This document shows positions 53,643 through 61,745 of a DNA stretch of 64,000 nt, piece after piece; position 1 is the first letter of the stretch, and the number at the start of each line of letters is the position of its first letter. The notes below the pieces were generated by a model. It was given only the letters and a program-made list of their open reading frames with translations. It was not told the origin of the DNA and did no database searches. A program made the translations under genes and the position numbers. The stretch is from positions 97,318-161,317 of the forward strand of contig JAYRWD010000062.1 in assembly GCA_041918255.1 (NCBI GenBank). Reading direction: 5' to 3'. The stretch comes from JAYRWD01 sp041918255. GTDB lineage: Bacteria > Patescibacteriota > Dojkabacteria > B142 > WJKM01.

Positions 53643-55481
53643 ATGACTTCAAGCACACCGTTAAATACTAATATACCTCCCACTGCGCAAGTGGCTCAAA
53701 ACCTGACACATGATTGGGATAATCTACAGCGGATTTTAGATATATTAGTCAGAGCGAACAAGCTAAGTCTAAGTAGTTTAAATCAGGCAAGGGCATATGC
53801 TAGTAGTCAAAATAAAAGTTTGACATCTGTCCTTATCGACCAAAAGATAATTTCAGAAGAGGACTATTATCGAGCAAAAGCTCAAAGCGAAGGGCATCGT
53901 TATGTCAATGTAGCTTCGATAGATATACCGATTGACGTACTAAATACCATCACCAGAGAGGTGGCGCAACAGAATCTTGCTGTGCCGTTTGGGATTGAAA
54001 ATGGTAAATTGCAAATCGCGACTGTAGATCCAGGGGACTTACAAAAGATTAAATTTTTACAGGTTATAGTAGGGCAACCAGTCGAATTTTTCATGTCTAG
54101 CGCGACTGAAATCAAGTCGGTTATTGATAAACAATATGGAGCTCGTATTAATAGCGAAGTTGAAGAGGCGCTTGAGGAAGTTGGGGATGTTGTACAGGTG
54201 AGTAGTGGGATGAAATCCCTTGAATCACCTGATTTACAGGGAGATCTAGATTCCGCTCCGGTTTCGAGGATTGTTAACATGATTTTGGAATACGCGGTGA
54301 AATATAATTCTTCTGATGTTCATATCGAACCAAGAGAAAGTAATATCATCGTGCGATTTCGAATAAGTGGCGTTTTGTTTGAAAAGTTGACTTTACCCAA
54401 GAAATTAGCAGCTCCGCTTGTATCCAGAATTAAAATACTCTCGAATTTGAAAATAGACGAACATAGACTACCTCAAGACGGGCGTTTTCAGATTCAATTT
54501 GGAGCTAAAGTATTCGACCTTCGTGTCTCCACCATGCCAAATATTTATGGGGAGAAGGTTGTGATGAGGTTGCTAGAATCCGGCGGCGGTCAGATGAAAC
54601 TTGAAGATACAGGACTGCGAGGTTGGGCGCTCAAATCTTTCTATAATGCCCTGACTAAGACAGAAGGACTCTTACTCGTTACTGGTCCTACGGGTAGTGG
54701 TAAAACCCGCACGCTTGCTAGTGGTCTTCAGGTAGTGAACAAAGCAACTGTTAATATTCTCACTCTTGAGGATCCGGTTGAAATAAGAATTGATGGAGTC
54801 ACACAAGTGCAGGTTAAACCTGATATCGGTCTTACTTTCGCAAGTGGTTTGCGGGCGTTTTTGAGGCAAGATCCAGATGTAGTGATGGTAGGTGAGATTC
54901 GAGATGTAGAGACAGCCTCTCTTGCGGTTCAGGCTGCTTTGACAGGTCATCTAGTTTTAGCCACCCTACACACAAATAGCGCGGCAGGCGCTGTGCCTAG
55001 ATTGCTAGATATGAAAGTCGAACCATTTTTACTCTCCTCTACCCTCAACGTGATTGTAGCTCAACGGTTGACTCGAAAAATATGCGATGAATGTAAGGAG
55101 AGATATCTTGCGTCCCCAGAAGAAGTTGCGAAATTACACGAAGTACTAGATGGTCTCAGTGGCTTTGATCTCTATCAGTATCCCCAAAGACGTGATGATC
55201 AAGGTAACCCAATCCCTCCCTCCCTTCAAAAAGAAGTCTACCTCTACAGGGGGAAAGGTTGTACGAAATGCAATGGTTCTGGATATAACGGACGTATTGG
55301 AATATTTGAGGTATTAAATTCCTCGGAAAAAATTAGTCAGATGATCATGCAACATAGGTCTGCTTATGAGATAGAAGATCAGGCAAGGCATGATGGGATG
55401 GTGAGTATCATGCAAGATGGATTTCTGAAGTGTTTAGAAGGAATTACATCTATACCTGAAGTCTTGAGAGTGATAAATTAG
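53643..55481 (+). CDS. pilB: Type IV pilus assembly ATPase PilB
   Basis: 612 residues. N-terminal MshEN-like domain (about 40-150; LTSVLIDQKIISEEDYYRAKAQ), then the ATPase: SSDVHIEPRESNIIVRFRISG, Walker A TGPTGSGKTRTLA, Asp box LRQDPDVVMVGEIRDVETA, His box LVLATLHTNSA. Zinc motif CDEC...CTKC near 488-540. It powers pilus extension. First gene of pilB-pilT-pilC-pilD. Confidence 0.95.
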   Translation: MTSSTPLNTNIPPTAQVAQNLTHDWDNLQRILDILVRANKLSLSSLNQARAYASSQNKSLTSVLIDQKIISEEDYYRAKAQSEGHRYVNVASIDIPIDVLNTITREVAQQNLAVPFGIENGKLQIATVDPGDLQKIKFLQVIVGQPVEFFMSSATEIKSVIDKQYGARINSEVEEALEEVGDVVQVSSGMKSLESPDLQGDLDSAPVSRIVNMILEYAVKYNSSDVHIEPRESNIIVRFRISGVLFEKLTLPKKLAAPLVSRIKILSNLKIDEHRLPQDGRFQIQFGAKVFDLRVSTMPNIYGEKVVMRLLESGGGQMKLEDTGLRGWALKSFYNALTKTEGLLLVTGPTGSGKTRTLASGLQVVNKATVNILTLEDPVEIRIDGVTQVQVKPDIGLTFASGLRAFLRQDPDVVMVGEIRDVETASLAVQAALTGHLVLATLHTNSAAGAVPRLLDMKVEPFLLSSTLNVIVAQRLTRKICDECKERYLASPEEVAKLHEVLDGLSGFDLYQYPQRRDDQGNPIPPSLQKEVYLYRGKGCTKCNGSGYNGRIGIFEVLNSSEKISQMIMQHRSAYEIEDQARHDGMVSIMQDGFLKCLEGITSIPEVLRVIN

Positions 55482-55506
55482 TTTATATATTTAATACAAC
55501 CTAACA

Positions 55507-56946
55507 ATGGTTTATATCGATTTGAATCAGGCAAATGTGCAATTAGGTTCTAATAGTTCTTCCTCTGCGATGCCAACAAACGCATCTCCTGTTCAGAATA
55601 TACAGACCAATAATAGTCAGGTCTATTCGAAACAATCCAATTCAGATACGAATGCAAATCCAAATCCAAATCAAGGACCTTTGGTCATTGAAACTACTGG
55701 ACCTCAGTTTCCTGACACATTGCACAATAATGTTCAACAGAACGTTTCGCAACCAGTGAATTCAGCGAATTTGAATTTCAGCAATCCGACAGAGCTAGGT
55801 TTGCGTGAAACTAGTGTTTCACAACAAAATTCAAATCAAATTTCCGTTTCAAGTCAGAATATTGAGGGAGGTTTCAAAAGTTTATCGCCCGATACCGCTG
55901 ACTTATCGACCTATTTCGATTTAGCTGAAATGAGAGGTGCTTCGGACTTACATTTTACGGTTGGATACCCACCCATTCTTCGTATAAATGGGAAATTAGA
56001 AAATGTAGGAGTCGAACGACTTAAACCCGAACGAGCAAAACAATTATTACTGAGTATTGTGAACGATGATCAAAAGAGTGATTTGTGGAGAGAGAAAGAA
56101 ATTGACATGTCGGTGGCTCATAAGACCGGAACTCGTTTTCGTGTCAATCTATACTTCGAGAAAGGAAATCTAGCCGGGGCTTTCCGGTTGATTCCCTCAA
56201 AGGTTCGATCTATTACCGATCTTAGTCTACCGGATATCTTGTACAACATTATCAATTATTCACAAGGTTTAGTTCTCGTGACAGGTCCGACGGGAAGTGG
56301 CAAAAGCACTACTCTAGCCGCAATGATAAACGAGATCAATTTGAATAGAGCTGACCATATAGTTACCTTAGAAGACCCGATAGAATACCTCTATTCGGCT
56401 GGTAAGGGCCTTATCGATCAAAGGGAGTATGGCAAAGATATGAAATCGTGGGATAACGCGTTGCGATCAGTTTTACGACAAGACCCAGATGTGGTACTAG
56501 TGGGCGAGATGAGAGATTTTTCAACTATCGCCATGACTTTAACTGTCGCGGAGACAGGACATTTGGTATTTGCTACCTTGCATACCAATTCGGCTGCTGA
56601 GAGCATAGATCGAATCATTGATGTATTTCCTGATCATTTGCGCCAACAGATACGCTTGCAATTATCATCAGTATTAGTAGCAGTTGTCTCACAGCGGTTA
56701 ATTCCACTTAAATCTGGTTTAGGGAGAAAAGCAGCTACAGAAATTTTATTAGGGACACCCGCGGTAAAGAATTCAATCCGGGAAGGCAAAACTCATCAGA
56801 TTGATAACATTATTCTGACGAGCGCTGACGTTGGTATGTTTCCTCTGGAGAAATCTCTTGCGGAAATGATCCGAAGTGGAGATATAACTTTGGATACAGC
56901 AATGGAATTTACTGTGAAACCTGATTTATTAAAGAAATTAATCTAG
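55507..56946 (+). CDS. pilT: Type IV pilus retraction ATPase PilT with N-terminal disordered extension
   Basis: 479 residues. Residues about 1-135 are Asn/Gln/Ser-rich and look disordered (SNSDTNANPNPNQGP). From about 136 it is a normal PilT: ASDLHFTVGYPPILRINGKL, Walker A TGPTGSGKSTTLA, LRQDPDVVLVGEMRDFSTIA, and HLVFATLHTNSAAESIDRIID. It depolymerises pili. Typical PilT is about 345-370 residues, so the lead is an addition. Confidence 0.94.
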   Translation: MVYIDLNQANVQLGSNSSSSAMPTNASPVQNIQTNNSQVYSKQSNSDTNANPNPNQGPLVIETTGPQFPDTLHNNVQQNVSQPVNSANLNFSNPTELGLRETSVSQQNSNQISVSSQNIEGGFKSLSPDTADLSTYFDLAEMRGASDLHFTVGYPPILRINGKLENVGVERLKPERAKQLLLSIVNDDQKSDLWREKEIDMSVAHKTGTRFRVNLYFEKGNLAGAFRLIPSKVRSITDLSLPDILYNIINYSQGLVLVTGPTGSGKSTTLAAMINEINLNRADHIVTLEDPIEYLYSAGKGLIDQREYGKDMKSWDNALRSVLRQDPDVVLVGEMRDFSTIAMTLTVAETGHLVFATLHTNSAAESIDRIIDVFPDHLRQQIRLQLSSVLVAVVSQRLIPLKSGLGRKAATEILLGTPAVKNSIREGKTHQIDNIILTSADVGMFPLEKSLAEMIRSGDITLDTAMEFTVKPDLLKKLI

Positions 56947-56960
56947 AAATAAATAATTAA

Positions 56961-58178
56961 ATGCCCACATTTAAGTATAGAGCAAACGATGCAAGCGGCA
57001 ATGATATTACCGGAAAGTTTGAGGCTAAAGACCGGGATACTGTGGCGCAGTTGCTTCACGCGCAAGGTTACAAAATACTCGATATTGACGAGGAGGTACA
57101 CTTTATCGAAGAGCTATTTGCGGGAAGCAATAAAGGCATACCATTGAAAACATCGGTGATTATCACAAAACAGTTGTCAACTATGCTAAACGCTGGTCTA
57201 TCAATTGTCCAAGCACTTGAGATCATAGTTCAACAAACCAAAGAAAAGAGTGTAAAAAGAAGTATTGAGGGGGTAATGAATGATATTCGAAAAAGTGGAA
57301 TGACCCTTTCTGACTCGGTTCAGAAGAATACTAGGTTGTTTAATGATGTACAAATTAATTTATTGAAAGCTGGAGAAATCAGTGGCAATCTGAATGAAGT
57401 ATTGTCGAAAATTGCGATTGACTTAGAAAAGACTAAAAAAATGCGCAGTCGAATAAAAGGAGCGATGATTTATCCTTCTATTATCGCCGTAGTAGTATTC
57501 GTAGTACTTGCGGTTATGATGATATATATGGTCCCTGCTGTCGAGGGTCTTTATGCTGATTTCGGGGTAGAAGAGCTACCATTAATTACTCGAATGTTAG
57601 TTTCGGTAAGTAAATTCTTGGTGAATCCGTTCGGGGCGAGCTCAATCCTATTTAGCGTACTGGGTATATTTCTAAGTTACAAATATCTGCATTCTACAGA
57701 AGGAGGGAGATTGTTGATTGATAAAATAATACTCAAAATGCCAATTTTTGGCGATTTGGTAGAAAAAATCCAGATTGCGGAATTCTCACGGTTATTTGCT
57801 TTGTTAATTAAGAGCGGAGTACCAATTTTGAAATCAATGGAGATTGTCGCGAACGCTCTTTCAAATAGCCAATACAAAAAGACCTTATTAGATTGTATAG
57901 ATGACGTGACAAATGGTATCCCCTTGGCAGTACCGCTTTCTCAAAATGAGATCTTTCCTCCTATACTCGTGAAAATGGTCGCCGTCGGAGAGGAAACGGG
58001 TAAGTTAGATAATGTATTGGAGGATATGGCAGCTTTTTATGAAGAAGAAGTGAGTGAGATTTCGGATAATCTGAATAAGTTAATGGAACCGTTGATCTTG
58101 ATATTGGTCGGAGGGGTTGTAGCATTTCTGGCACTTGGGATATATCTCCCGCTTTATACAATCGGTCAAAATATTTGA
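56961..58178 (+). CDS. pilC: Type IV pilus inner-membrane platform protein PilC
   Basis: 405 residues: MPTFKYRANDASGNDITGKFEA start, two T2SSF domains (LKTSVIITKQLSTMLNAGLSIVQALEI and EFSRLFALLIKSGVPILKSMEIVANAL) and three membrane spans near 170-195, 220-240 and 375-400. It links the ATPases to pilin assembly. The stop is 4 bp before the chosen pilD start. Confidence 0.95.
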   Translation: MPTFKYRANDASGNDITGKFEAKDRDTVAQLLHAQGYKILDIDEEVHFIEELFAGSNKGIPLKTSVIITKQLSTMLNAGLSIVQALEIIVQQTKEKSVKRSIEGVMNDIRKSGMTLSDSVQKNTRLFNDVQINLLKAGEISGNLNEVLSKIAIDLEKTKKMRSRIKGAMIYPSIIAVVVFVVLAVMMIYMVPAVEGLYADFGVEELPLITRMLVSVSKFLVNPFGASSILFSVLGIFLSYKYLHSTEGGRLLIDKIILKMPIFGDLVEKIQIAEFSRLFALLIKSGVPILKSMEIVANALSNSQYKKTLLDCIDDVTNGIPLAVPLSQNEIFPPILVKMVAVGEETGKLDNVLEDMAAFYEEEVSEISDNLNKLMEPLILILVGGVVAFLALGIYLPLYTIGQNI

Positions 58179-58182
58179 TGTA

Positions 58183-58977
58183 ATGAATAGTTCAATGGTT
58201 ATCATCGGAGTTTGGTTATTTGTCTTCGGAGGTGTGGTCGGAAGTTTCGTATGCGCTTTGGTAGATAGGACTCCCCCTAGCGTGAAACAAAAGAACTTTT
58301 TTAAAATTTTTTTCTCCCGTTCGAAATGTGATGCGTGTGACAGAGCCTTGGGTACGAGAGATTTGGTCCCTGTATTTAGTTATCTTTATCAACGAGGTAG
58401 GTGCAGATATTGCAAAAGTAAATTAGGGATGGAATTACTTCTTATGGAGGTGATATCGGCCGGCATGACTATCGCAATTCTAATGAAGGGTGGAATTTCT
58501 AATCCATCTGCCCTGCTCGCTTTAATTCTTGGCTACATTTTGCTTCATGGAGCATACTTCGAGTATAAGTATAGGCAGGCACCTAAATTTTTAAGCCTGG
58601 TTTTTTTTATTCTTTGTGGTATTTTAGTGTTAATTAAGCTTGCAACTAATACCCAGAATATTTATCTATCAACTAGTCTAACTAACCTTATGATAGGCAC
58701 ATTGCTAATGGTTGGAGTAGCGATCCTTTCTAGAGGGAAAACCGGTATTACGCTTGCCGAGCTATTGATTTTCGCTTCGTATGGGTTTGGTTTCGGACTT
58801 ACCAAGCTAATGCTCCTCCTGATAACGACATTTATGATAGGTGGTATTGCTGGAGTGATTGTTTTCACGCAAAAAAAGACCGTGGAACATCGGTTACCTC
58901 TGTTGCCGATTATTTTGACAAGTTATATTCTCGTTACACTCTTTAGTACAAATATTTACCACATTTTATTCTTATGA
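58183..58977 (+). CDS. pilD: Prepilin peptidase PilD homologue lacking both catalytic aspartates
   Basis: 264 residues from ATG 58183; a longer frame from 58135 overlaps pilC. The N-terminal part is normal: GGVVGSFVCALVDR and the four-Cys zinc loop CDAC...CRYC (about 48-86) of the methyltransferase-linked domain. The two Asp of the GxGD-type peptidase are gone. The first site reads YFEYKYRQAP (Glu127, codon 58561-58563) and the GFGDVK site reads GFGLTK (Leu206, codon 58798-58800). No Asp occurs anywhere after residue ~65. It lies between pilC and two prepilin genes, with ATGA overlap to the next. Confidence 0.88.
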   Translation: MNSSMVIIGVWLFVFGGVVGSFVCALVDRTPPSVKQKNFFKIFFSRSKCDACDRALGTRDLVPVFSYLYQRGRCRYCKSKLGMELLLMEVISAGMTIAILMKGGISNPSALLALILGYILLHGAYFEYKYRQAPKFLSLVFFILCGILVLIKLATNTQNIYLSTSLTNLMIGTLLMVGVAILSRGKTGITLAELLIFASYGFGFGLTKLMLLLITTFMIGGIAGVIVFTQKKTVEHRLPLLPIILTSYILVTLFSTNIYHILFL

Positions 58978-59618
58978 CCGCGCAGAATATATTTCAAAGA
59001 CATCTATCGGTTAGGCGCAGGGCCTTATCTATGTTGGAGTTATTAATTGTTATGGTGGTGATGGCTGTTTTGATAGCAATGGGAGCAGGCTCGGTAGGCT
59101 CTTTCAAAACTTCGTCGGAATTTAACACCGGTTTAAGTGAATTTGAATCTGTGGTCCAATCGGTTAGAAATGCGGCACGAAATAATGTAACACCAAAAAG
59201 GGCAAGTGGTATCCCTACCCCATCGCCTGCTGATCCTTTCGTAAGTCGTATAAAGGGATATATGATTTACTTTGATGGTGTTTCATGGGGCGTATACAGT
59301 TGCATCACTTCGACACCTGATATCTTGGATTGCAATCATCCCGAAGCTGGCTTTCAGAATAAATCCGCGATGCAAGTTCAATCTGGAGATGCTGAGGGTG
59401 GTAATGTTTGCGCTGGTATTTTGTTTCGAAATCTAACTGGAGATATGGACATTGTTGAAGCTGGCAGTGTTTTATCTCAGATAAGTGAAACAAATGATTT
59501 GAATCAAAGCGCAGATTGTTTTGCGAAGGTAGTGCATCCGAAGAATCCTACAAAATATGAACAGTATTTTATCTTTAGTCACAATGAGAATGTTTTTGAA
59601 AGAGTATCAACAAGCTAG
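58974..59618 (+). CDS. Prepilin-like protein with Ala at the cleavage site
   Basis: 214 residues. A basic lead peptide (QRHLSVRRRA) is followed by LSMLELLIVMVVMAVLIAMGAG, a class III pilin helix with Glu at +5. The -1 residue is Ala rather than Gly. The exported domain has four Cys, probably disulfide-bonded. Could be the major or a minor pilin. Starts in the pilD stop (ATGA). Confidence 0.82.
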   Translation: MTAQNIFQRHLSVRRRALSMLELLIVMVVMAVLIAMGAGSVGSFKTSSEFNTGLSEFESVVQSVRNAARNNVTPKRASGIPTPSPADPFVSRIKGYMIYFDGVSWGVYSCITSTPDILDCNHPEAGFQNKSAMQVQSGDAEGGNVCAGILFRNLTGDMDIVEAGSVLSQISETNDLNQSADCFAKVVHPKNPTKYEQYFIFSHNENVFERVSTS

Positions 59619-60165
59619 GAGGCTTCGCTCCATGGGATTGGTAGAAGTACTGATCGCGCTGATACTCATCGCCACAACTATGGTGATGGCTATACGTGTA
59701 GTCGCGAATGGTCTAAAGGTCGCGAAAGAAAACGACATGGCGGATAGTGCGGCAGGTATAATGCTGCGGGCTATTGAAATTAACCAGTTTGATCTAACAG
59801 ATCTTGTGTCAACATGGGACAGTTCCCCACCTTATGGATTATTCGACGGGGGTACTTTCAGCTGCTATACGTTGCCAATATTAGATGTGGAAGATACTCT
59901 AGTTGATTTACTAGGGGGTAACAAAGTAACCTCAGGATGCATGGGCTTTCCGGAGATTGATAGTTGCACGCAGGCTTCACCCTATTTAGTTAGTTCATAT
60001 CAAGGAGCACCTATATGCCATCAAATTATCCTCACGAACTATCCGATAGGGTCATATTCGGGTGGATCATATAATAACAATACAATACGTATCACCTCGA
60101 TTGTGGTATACGTGTTGGATGGTAAATACGAAAAACAGAAAATAGATACATTCCAAAAGTATTAG
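59584..60165 (+). CDS. Prepilin-like minor pilin with Ser at the cleavage site
   Basis: 193 residues from ATG 59584; starts at 59557 and 59590 are also open. Lead peptide KEYQQARRLRS, then MGLVEVLIALILIATTMVMAI with Glu at +5; Ser occupies -1. The globular part has four Cys and many Ser/Gly/Tyr. It overlaps the previous gene by about 35 nt. PilV/PilE-like by layout. Confidence 0.78.
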   Translation: MRMFLKEYQQARRLRSMGLVEVLIALILIATTMVMAIRVVANGLKVAKENDMADSAAGIMLRAIEINQFDLTDLVSTWDSSPPYGLFDGGTFSCYTLPILDVEDTLVDLLGGNKVTSGCMGFPEIDSCTQASPYLVSSYQGAPICHQIILTNYPIGSYSGGSYNNNTIRITSIVVYVLDGKYEKQKIDTFQKY

Positions 60166-60195
60166 GGTTTTGGGTGATTTTTGCTCTTGTGCTGA

Positions 60196-60741
60196 TTACA
60201 GAGTGTAGTTTCGAGTAGCTACCACTGCCTGTCTGTATAGATTTCTGATGTCTAACGTTTCATTCGTGTGGTCGGCCGTAATGGTAATAGAAATCACATC
60301 TTGCGTGTTTTCTCTTTCAGCCTGTGCTTGTGAGAGAGTAACAAACTTGAGGTTAGTGATATTCAGTCTACTTGAGCTTCTGAAAAGCACACTATTCGGT
60401 GGTGGAATCTCGACTTTTTCTTGACATATATGGTTTATACCATCGACGGGACAGATTTTCCATATGATGGCCTCGTTTTCTTTGGTAAACGTGCATTGGG
60501 AATTATTAACCAGACAGTTTACGCTATCAGAATTTCGAGCGTCTCGTTTCATAAGGTTGATGATGGTAGTAAGCTCCTCACGAGAGGCAGAACGTTCTCG
60601 GATCTCAAGTGAAGTCCTGAGACTTATGACTAGAATATTTGAAAGCATGAGCGTGATGATGTTCACTATGAGGAGAGTGATCAGCATTTCGAGAAGTGAA
60701 TACCCTTTCCTTTTGTAATGCCGATATCTAATTGTTGTCAT
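60196..60741 (-). CDS. Prepilin-like minor pilin (PilW-like), canonical Gly site
   Basis: 181 residues: lead YRHYKRKG, then YSLLEMLITLLIVNIITLMLSNIL, the standard G/F-Y cleavage site with Glu at +5. A globular domain with three or four Cys follows. It overlaps the previous minus-strand gene by four bases (ATGA). It converges on the plus-strand pilin gene with a 30-bp gap. Confidence 0.82.
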   Translation of the reverse strand: MTTIRYRHYKRKGYSLLEMLITLLIVNIITLMLSNILVISLRTSLEIRERSASREELTTIINLMKRDARNSDSVNCLVNNSQCTFTKENEAIIWKICPVDGINHICQEKVEIPPPNSVLFRSSSRLNITNLKFVTLSQAQAERENTQDVISITITADHTNETLDIRNLYRQAVVATRNYTL

Positions 60742-61742
60742 TGTACTGTCCTTAAAGTATAGTCAAATACTGCCGGTGCTTTGTAGGCTGGTATCGTGCC
60801 TTTGACAAAAGCCTGCGAACCGTACTGTTCCAGGTCTTCGTTGACTTTGTAATTTGTAGCTTCGATGGTTCTACTCTGAACAATATCTTGGTACTGGTCA
60901 GCGGTAACGCTGATTAGGACGGATTCTGGTGTTGGGTTAGAAATCAGTCTGAACCTTATTCCCACGGGTTTAATAGTGTATGGTGGTGTTGCTGTCGGTA
61001 TATATTTTTTTGCTGAAATTGTCGTTATCGCAGCTGAAATAGAAAAGTTGAAGCTATTTAAGTCTAATGGGTTGGCATTTCCGAAAGATATGGCGCTAGA
61101 ATTGTCTAAGGCATTAAACGGATTGTTATTTGTATTATTCTGATATACTCCAACCAAACTTCCATAGAAAGTATTAGTTCCATTAGAAGCTCGATAATCT
61201 AGAATTACCTCTATCGCTAAATCTGCGACTGTATTGGAATTGTCGCTGGCGCTTAGATTTACGGTAATGGTATCGGGAATATTTCCTGCGTCGGGATTAA
61301 TGCGAAACACAATATTTTCATTTCTGCGCAACATAGCTTCATCGATGTAGGGCTTGTCGTCGAGTTTGAGCGTGGAGCGGGTACTCTGCCCGAACTCTTT
61401 GAAATCGCAAAGTATCGAATTGTCGCTCTGTACTTCGCAAATGGTGCTATATCCGTCTTCCTTCATGTATCCGAGAGAGAATAAGTATGTGTTTATCGCA
61501 TTTTGTTTCTCTGTTGGGGTCATAGTGGATACAAGGGGGATATTTTGGGCTATACCTAGCACTTGGGACTCGGAGGCGCTGTAGAGAGTCTCGTAGTCGG
61601 TATTTTGGATGCTCTCTTGGGTGTCGCGAACTATGCTATTTGTGATACCAACTATAGTGATAGCCATTACCATTAGGACTATCAGTACAATTATGAGTAC
61701 TTGCCCGGATAATTTTTGATTTTGGCGAGAATTGAGGATCAT
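60738..61742 (-). CDS. PilX-like secreted protein with pilin-type N-terminus
   Basis: 334 residues. NQKLSGQVLIIVLIVLMVMAITIVGITNSI is an N-terminal hydrophobic helix shaped like PilX, without Glu at +5. The long exported part is Asn/Thr/Ser-rich, beta-predicted, with two Cys. It lies between the giant repeat protein (3 bp gap) and the PilW-like gene, so the three form one operon, probably the pilus tip set. Confidence 0.7.
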   Translation of the reverse strand: MILNSRQNQKLSGQVLIIVLIVLMVMAITIVGITNSIVRDTQESIQNTDYETLYSASESQVLGIAQNIPLVSTMTPTEKQNAINTYLFSLGYMKEDGYSTICEVQSDNSILCDFKEFGQSTRSTLKLDDKPYIDEAMLRRNENIVFRINPDAGNIPDTITVNLSASDNSNTVADLAIEVILDYRASNGTNTFYGSLVGVYQNNTNNNPFNALDNSSAISFGNANPLDLNSFNFSISAAITTISAKKYIPTATPPYTIKPVGIRFRLISNPTPESVLISVTADQYQDIVQSRTIEATNYKVNEDLEQYGSQAFVKGTIPAYKAPAVFDYTLRTVQ

Positions 61743-61745
61743 GGT

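Noticed and set aside
58135..58182. PilD start at 58135
   Set aside because: It overlaps the pilC coding end by 44 bases; ATG 58183 follows the pilC stop by 4 bases and begins right before the first membrane helix.
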